A stretch of 64,000 nt of DNA from NCBI GenBank assembly GCA_001270045.2, contig DF970670.1, forward strand, positions 44,047 through 108,046. Direction: 5' to 3'. The translations under genes and the position numbers were made by a program. Under the pieces are notes generated by a model. It worked only from the letters and a program-made list of their open reading frames with translations, was not told the origin of the DNA and made no database searches. Every line of letters starts with the position of its first letter. Position 1 is the first letter of the stretch. The stretch comes from Bacteroidales bacterium 6E. GTDB lineage: Bacteria > Bacteroidota > Bacteroidia > Bacteroidales > Prolixibacteraceae. Of the stretch, positions 62,212 to 64,000 are shown piece after piece.

Positions 62212-64000
62212 ATGAGAGCAATCAGCTGTTTTTCATTCATTTTCTTGTTCATCACCTCCCAATTGTTTGCGGGGGTAACCGTCAAAAACCTGAAAACCGA
62301 ACACCTTGTGAATCCAATGGGAATCGATACCAGCCAGCCCCGGTTTACCTGGCAGCTGGACACTGACCGCCATGGGACTTCCGTGCGATCATATATCCTG
62401 GTCGTTGGAAATGATTCACTTGCGGTCGGTATGGGAAACGGAAATACGGCCCTGAAAGGCACAGATGGTTCGTTTCAAATGCCTGTCGTTTACGATGGCC
62501 TTCCCCTGCAGCCTTTTACAAGGTACTATTGGAGTGTCAGGATACAGGACGAGACAGGGGAGTGGACCGGCTGGTCGGTGCCTGCCTCTTTTGAAACAGG
62601 AATGATGGACCAGCGAAACTGGAAAGGGGCCTGGATCACCGATTCACACGATTACACCATCAAGCCGGCTCCCTGGTTCAGGAAGGAGTTTACAAGCGAA
62701 AAGAAGATAGAATCGGCAAGGGCATACATTGCAGTTGCCGGATTGTACGAACTGACGATCAATGGCCGGAGGGTCGGCGACCACCGTCTCGATCCCATGT
62801 ATACCAGGTTTGACCGGAGGAATTTGTACGTAACCCATGACGTGACGGATCACCTTCAGTCGGGCAACAATGTCATTGGCGTGTTGCTGGGAAACGGCTG
62901 GTACAATCACCAGTCGACCGCCGTATGGTTCTTCGACAAAGCCCCATGGCGTGCAAGGCCCCGGTTCTGCATGGACCTCAGGATCACTTACAGCGATGGT
63001 ACCGTGGAAACCATTGCAACCGGACAGGATTGGCAAACCACTGCCAGTCCTGTGATCTTCAACAGCATCTATACTGCCGAGCATTACGATGCCCGCAGTG
63101 AACAACCGGGATGGGACAAGCCCGGTTTCAAGGCGGAGAGATGGAGAAACGCAACACTGACAGCTGCCCCGTCACAGAATATAAGTGCCCAGGTATTGCA
63201 TCCCATCCGCAACGTGCTGGAAATTCAGCCAGTGGATGTTCGAAAGGTGGACGAAAATACCTGGCTCTATGATTTCGGCCGCAACATGGCGGGTGTCACT
63301 AAACTTAAGCTTTCGGGTCCGGAGGGTACGGTAGTCCGGCTGAAGCATACCGAACGGCTCGACAGTGCCGGACGGGCCGATATGTCGAACATCGATGTGC
63401 ATTACCGTCCGACCGACGACTCCGATCCGTTCCAGACTGACATCGTGATCCTCAGTGGAAAGGGTGAGGATGAGTTCATGCCTCGTTTCAATTACAAGGG
63501 ATTCCAGTTCGTGGAAGTCAGCACCGACAAACCCCTTGAAATGACTGCCGCGAACCTGACCGCCTATTTTATGCACAGCGATGTTCCCCCGGTTGGAAGG
63601 ATCCACTCGTCCAGTACCACCCTCAACAAGATATGGAGTGCCTCCAATGCTTCCTACCTGTCGAACCTCCATGGCTATCCGACCGATTGTCCTCAGCGGG
63701 AGAAGAATGGATGGACGGGCGATGCCCATATTGCCATAGAGACCGGATTATACAATTTCGACGGGATCACGGTGTACGAGAAGTGGCTCGACGATCACCG
63801 CGACGAACAGCAGCCCAACGGTGTGCTTCCGGCCATCATTCCCACCTCCGGGTGGGGATACCACTGGGCCAACGGTCCCGACTGGACTTCAACCATTGCC
63901 ATCATCCCCTGGAACATTTACCTCTTTTACGGCGACTCCCGTATACTGGAGGAGAACTACGACAACCTCAGGCGGTATGTCGATTATATCGACTCGAAAA
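62212..64000 (+). CDS. GH78 alpha-L-rhamnosidase, N-terminal 596 codons
   Basis: Open at the right edge of the window. From ATG 62212 (signal peptide MRAISCFSFIFLFITSQLFA); an earlier in-frame ATG at 62167 would put 15 residues before the signal and is less likely. Features in order: an Ig-like N-terminal domain (ENPxGID-type, here NPMGIDTSQPRFTWQL), GH78 beta domains (WKGAWITDS, LYELTINGRRVG, YDFGRNMAGVTKLKL), and the start of the (alpha/alpha)6 catalytic barrel with the acid region DCPQREKNGWTGDAHIA. It removes terminal L-rhamnose from plant or microbial glycans. A predicted surface or periplasmic enzyme. Confidence 0.93.
   Translation, partial: MRAISCFSFIFLFITSQLFAGVTVKNLKTEHLVNPMGIDTSQPRFTWQLDTDRHGTSVRSYILVVGNDSLAVGMGNGNTALKGTDGSFQMPVVYDGLPLQPFTRYYWSVRIQDETGEWTGWSVPASFETGMMDQRNWKGAWITDSHDYTIKPAPWFRKEFTSEKKIESARAYIAVAGLYELTINGRRVGDHRLDPMYTRFDRRNLYVTHDVTDHLQSGNNVIGVLLGNGWYNHQSTAVWFFDKAPWRARPRFCMDLRITYSDGTVETIATGQDWQTTASPVIFNSIYTAEHYDARSEQPGWDKPGFKAERWRNATLTAAPSQNISAQVLHPIRNVLEIQPVDVRKVDENTWLYDFGRNMAGVTKLKLSGPEGTVVRLKHTERLDSAGRADMSNIDVHYRPTDDSDPFQTDIVILSGKGEDEFMPRFNYKGFQFVEVSTDKPLEMTAANLTAYFMHSDVPPVGRIHSSSTTLNKIWSASNASYLSNLHGYPTDCPQREKNGWTGDAHIAIETGLYNFDGITVYEKWLDDHRDEQQPNGVLPAIIPTSGWGYHWANGPDWTSTIAIIPWNIYLFYGDSRILEENYDNLRRYVDYIDSK

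Overview
The window looks like a chromosomal segment of a free-living or gut/sediment Bacteroidota bacterium (Bacteroidales/Marinilabiliales-like; this is inference from gene content, and no rRNA or other species marker is present). The evidence is: a complete six-gene Na+-NQR operon in Bacteroidota order, two very large secreted proteins with type IX secretion (T9SS) C-terminal sorting domains, a T9SS plug-type protein, Bacteroidota-restricted families (DUF5103, DUF4837), and several promoters with the Bacteroidota -7 element TAnnTTTG.

Layout. 1-6.7 kb (minus): an operon for a putative trans-envelope electron conduit, consisting of an inner-membrane b-type cytochrome, a membrane-anchored ferredoxin/FAD oxidoreductase, a 20-haem and a 13-haem c-type cytochrome, an outer-membrane barrel and the start of one more secreted protein. 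7.2-9.6 kb: a DUF533/TerB protein, then a three-gene HipBST-like toxin-antitoxin module with three helically phased operators, next to a tRNA(CAU). 9.9-20.3 kb: Fe/Mn superoxide dismutase with a 57-aa winged-helix-like protein, xylose genes (xylA, xylB and a GntR-type regulator sharing an operator word), a nitroreductase, proline dehydrogenase, an OmpH-like chaperone, a glycosyltransferase and araA. 20.4-31.3 kb: an aromatic amino acid decarboxylase, acylphosphatase, a small membrane protein, a frameshifted ApbE, a 1685-aa subtilisin with 12 PKD repeats, and two MscS channels. 31.6-37.4 kb: nqrABCDEF. 37.8-45.2 kb: T9SS plug protein, a DUF3267 membrane zincin, a flippase, a glycosyltransferase, RNase HII, a DUF4837 lipoprotein and a LmbE-type deacetylase. 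45.7-52.7 kb: a 1453-aa fasciclin-repeat adhesin and a secreted alpha/beta hydrolase. 53-56.9 kb: glpK, glpD, glpF. 57.3-64 kb: a carbohydrate-processing locus with a Gfo/Idh/MocA oxidoreductase, a HEAT plus double DUF1080 protein and the first 596 codons of a GH78 alpha-L-rhamnosidase.

How it fits together. The cell appears to feed pentoses, glycerol and rhamnosides (perhaps via 3-keto-glycoside chemistry) into central metabolism. It makes a sodium gradient with Na+-NQR, whose FMN-attachment motifs in NqrB and NqrC match the FMN transferase ApbE encoded 8 kb away. It may also move electrons across the envelope through the haem-rich operon. The least explained and most interesting items are the electron-conduit operon, the HipBST-like module and its operator array, the leader region at 29.0-29.4 kb and the frameshift in apbE.
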